Below are positions 14,812-15,702 of a DNA stretch of 15,702 nucleotides, piece by piece (the stretch's first letter is position 1; each line of letters opens with the position of its first letter). The DNA is from JBDSSS01 sp039928615 (GTDB lineage Bacteria > Actinomycetota > Actinomycetes > Actinomycetales > Dermatophilaceae). The stretch covers positions 1 to 15,702 of the forward strand of contig JBDSSS010000049.1 in NCBI GenBank assembly GCA_039928615.1, read 5' to 3'. The translations under genes and the position numbers were made by a program. A model generated the notes under the pieces. It ran no database searches and was not told where the DNA came from. It worked only from the letters and a program-made list of their open reading frames with translations.

Positions 14812-15702
14812 TCAGGCGTCGATGCTCGAGAGGTCGCCGTAGCGCTCCCCCGACACCGCGTCACGGGGCACCGCGGCCTCGATCGCCGCGAGGTCGTCGG
14901 CGTCGAGGGTGAGGTCGGCTGCGCCGACGTTCTCCTCGAGGTAGCGCACCCGCTTCGTGCCGGGAATCGGCGCGACGTCGTCACCCTGGGCGAGCACCCA
15001 GGCGAGGGCGAGCTGCCCCGCCGTCGCACCCTTGGCCTCGGCGAGCTCGCGCACCTTGGCCACGAGCGCGAGGTTGCTCTCGAGCGCTGCGCCCTGGAAG
15101 CGGGGGAAGTAGGCGGTGCGCCGGGAGTCGCCGTCCTCGAGGTCGGACTCGGCGGTGATGGCGCCGGTGAGGATGCCCCGGCCGAGCGGCGAGTAGGGGA
15201 CGAGACCGATGCCGAGCTCGCGCAGCGTGGGGAGGATCTCGTCCTCGACGTGCCGGGTGAAGAGGCTGTACTCGGTCTGGAGGGCTGTGATCCGGTGCAC
15301 CGCGTGGGCGCGGCGGATCGTCTCGGCCGAGGCCTCGGACAGGCCGAGGTGGCGGACCTTGCCCGCCGCGACGAGCTCGGCCATCGCCCCGACGGTTTCC
15401 TCGATCGGGACCGTCTTGTCGACGCGGTGCTGGTAGTAGAGGTCGAGGTGGTCGACACCCAGACGCTGGAGGGAGGCGTCCGCGGCGCGGTGGACGTAGT
15501 CGGGCCGACCGTTGATGCCGAGGCGGGTGCCGTCCTCCGCACGCTCGTTGCCGAACTTCGTGGCGAGCACGACCTCGTCTCGCCGTCCCGCGATGGCCTT
15601 GCCGACGAGCTTCTCGTTGGTGAAGGGCCCGTACATGTCCGCGGTGTCGAGGAAGGTGACGCCGAGCTCGAGCGCTCGCTGGATCGTCGCGATGGCCTCG
15701 CC
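14812..15702 (-). CDS. Aldo/keto reductase, N-terminus outside the window
   Basis: An NADPH-dependent oxidoreductase of the (beta/alpha)8 aldo/keto reductase family. The frame is open to the window edge at 15702, giving 296 visible residues; an ATG at 15636 is internal to the conserved core. The catalytic tetrad is complete in the visible part: Asp19 and Tyr24 in FLDTADMYGP, Lys49 in VVLATKFG, and His92 in DLYYQHRVD. Further family signatures are GKVRHLGLSEAS (114-125), YSLFTR, VPYSPLGRGILTG (168-180) and the cofactor-phosphate loop PIPGTKRVRYLEENVGA (246-262). The opening DTADMYGPxTNExLVG is typical of the AKR13 and plant perakine-reductase-like group. The physiological substrate cannot be told. 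About 30-35 residues are missing at the N-terminus. Confidence 0.95.
   Translation of the reverse strand, partial: GEAIATIQRALELGVTFLDTADMYGPFTNEKLVGKAIAGRRDEVVLATKFGNERAEDGTRLGINGRPDYVHRAADASLQRLGVDHLDLYYQHRVDKTVPIEETVGAMAELVAAGKVRHLGLSEASAETIRRAHAVHRITALQTEYSLFTRHVEDEILPTLRELGIGLVPYSPLGRGILTGAITAESDLEDGDSRRTAYFPRFQGAALESNLALVAKVRELAEAKGATAGQLALAWVLAQGDDVAPIPGTKRVRYLEENVGAADLTLDADDLAAIEAAVPRDAVSGERYGDLSSIDA

Overview
This is a very GC-rich (roughly 70% by eye) bacterial chromosome segment with densely packed genes. Codons end mostly in G or C, ribosome sites are GGAGG-like, and some genes appear to be leaderless. The gene set is glnA2-glnE, a panB in divergent orientation, an actinobacterial-type methionine aminopeptidase, and a polyphosphate glucokinase. 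Together these point to an actinobacterium, probably Micrococcales. An Intrasporangiaceae-like genus is my best guess, at low confidence. I see no phage, insertion sequence, CRISPR, tRNA or rRNA. This is ordinary chromosomal core with a few accessory genes.

Layout: (1) 1-876, + strand, the C-terminal half of a drug/proton antiporter-type MFS transporter cut by the window edge. (2) 1106-2095, + strand, a secreted cell-wall protein combining an M15-like zinc peptidase fold with a peptidoglycan-binding domain. It is preceded by a possibly structured leader and followed by a 15-bp hairpin terminator and a short tandem repeat. (3) 2334-7994, - strand, a tightly packed unit in transcription order glnA2, glnE, MFS transporter. 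(4) 8228-10582, - strand, a secreted immune-inhibitor-A type M6 metalloprotease with a TTG start and a perfect Shine-Dalgarno site. (5) 10777-11670, + strand, panB, divergent from the protease. (6) 11686-11901, - strand, a small SPOR-like protein convergent with panB and head-to-head with map. (7) 11982-12845 map and 12968-13729 ppgK, both +. (8) 13811-14464, - strand, a metallo-beta-lactamase-fold hydrolase. (9) 14465-14811, noncoding, with a 52-bp minisatellite and a long hairpin. (10) 14812-15702, - strand, an aldo/keto reductase whose N-terminus lies outside the window.

How the genes fit together: glnA2 and glnE couple a glutamine synthetase paralogue to the adenylyl transfer enzyme that controls glutamine synthetase activity. 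The order glnE, glnA2, secreted protease(s), divergent panB resembles Mycobacterium tuberculosis (Rv2221c-Rv2225), but here the protease slot holds a metalloprotease. PanB (pantothenate/CoA), Map (N-terminal Met removal) and PpgK (glucose phosphorylation by polyphosphate) are housekeeping functions. The noncoding elements are the less ordinary part: two intergenic hairpins built on the same GGTATGCCGC arm, the 52-bp tandem array, a palindrome in the protease leader, and apparent leaderless promoters at panB and map. I did not find evidence for a new multi-gene system.
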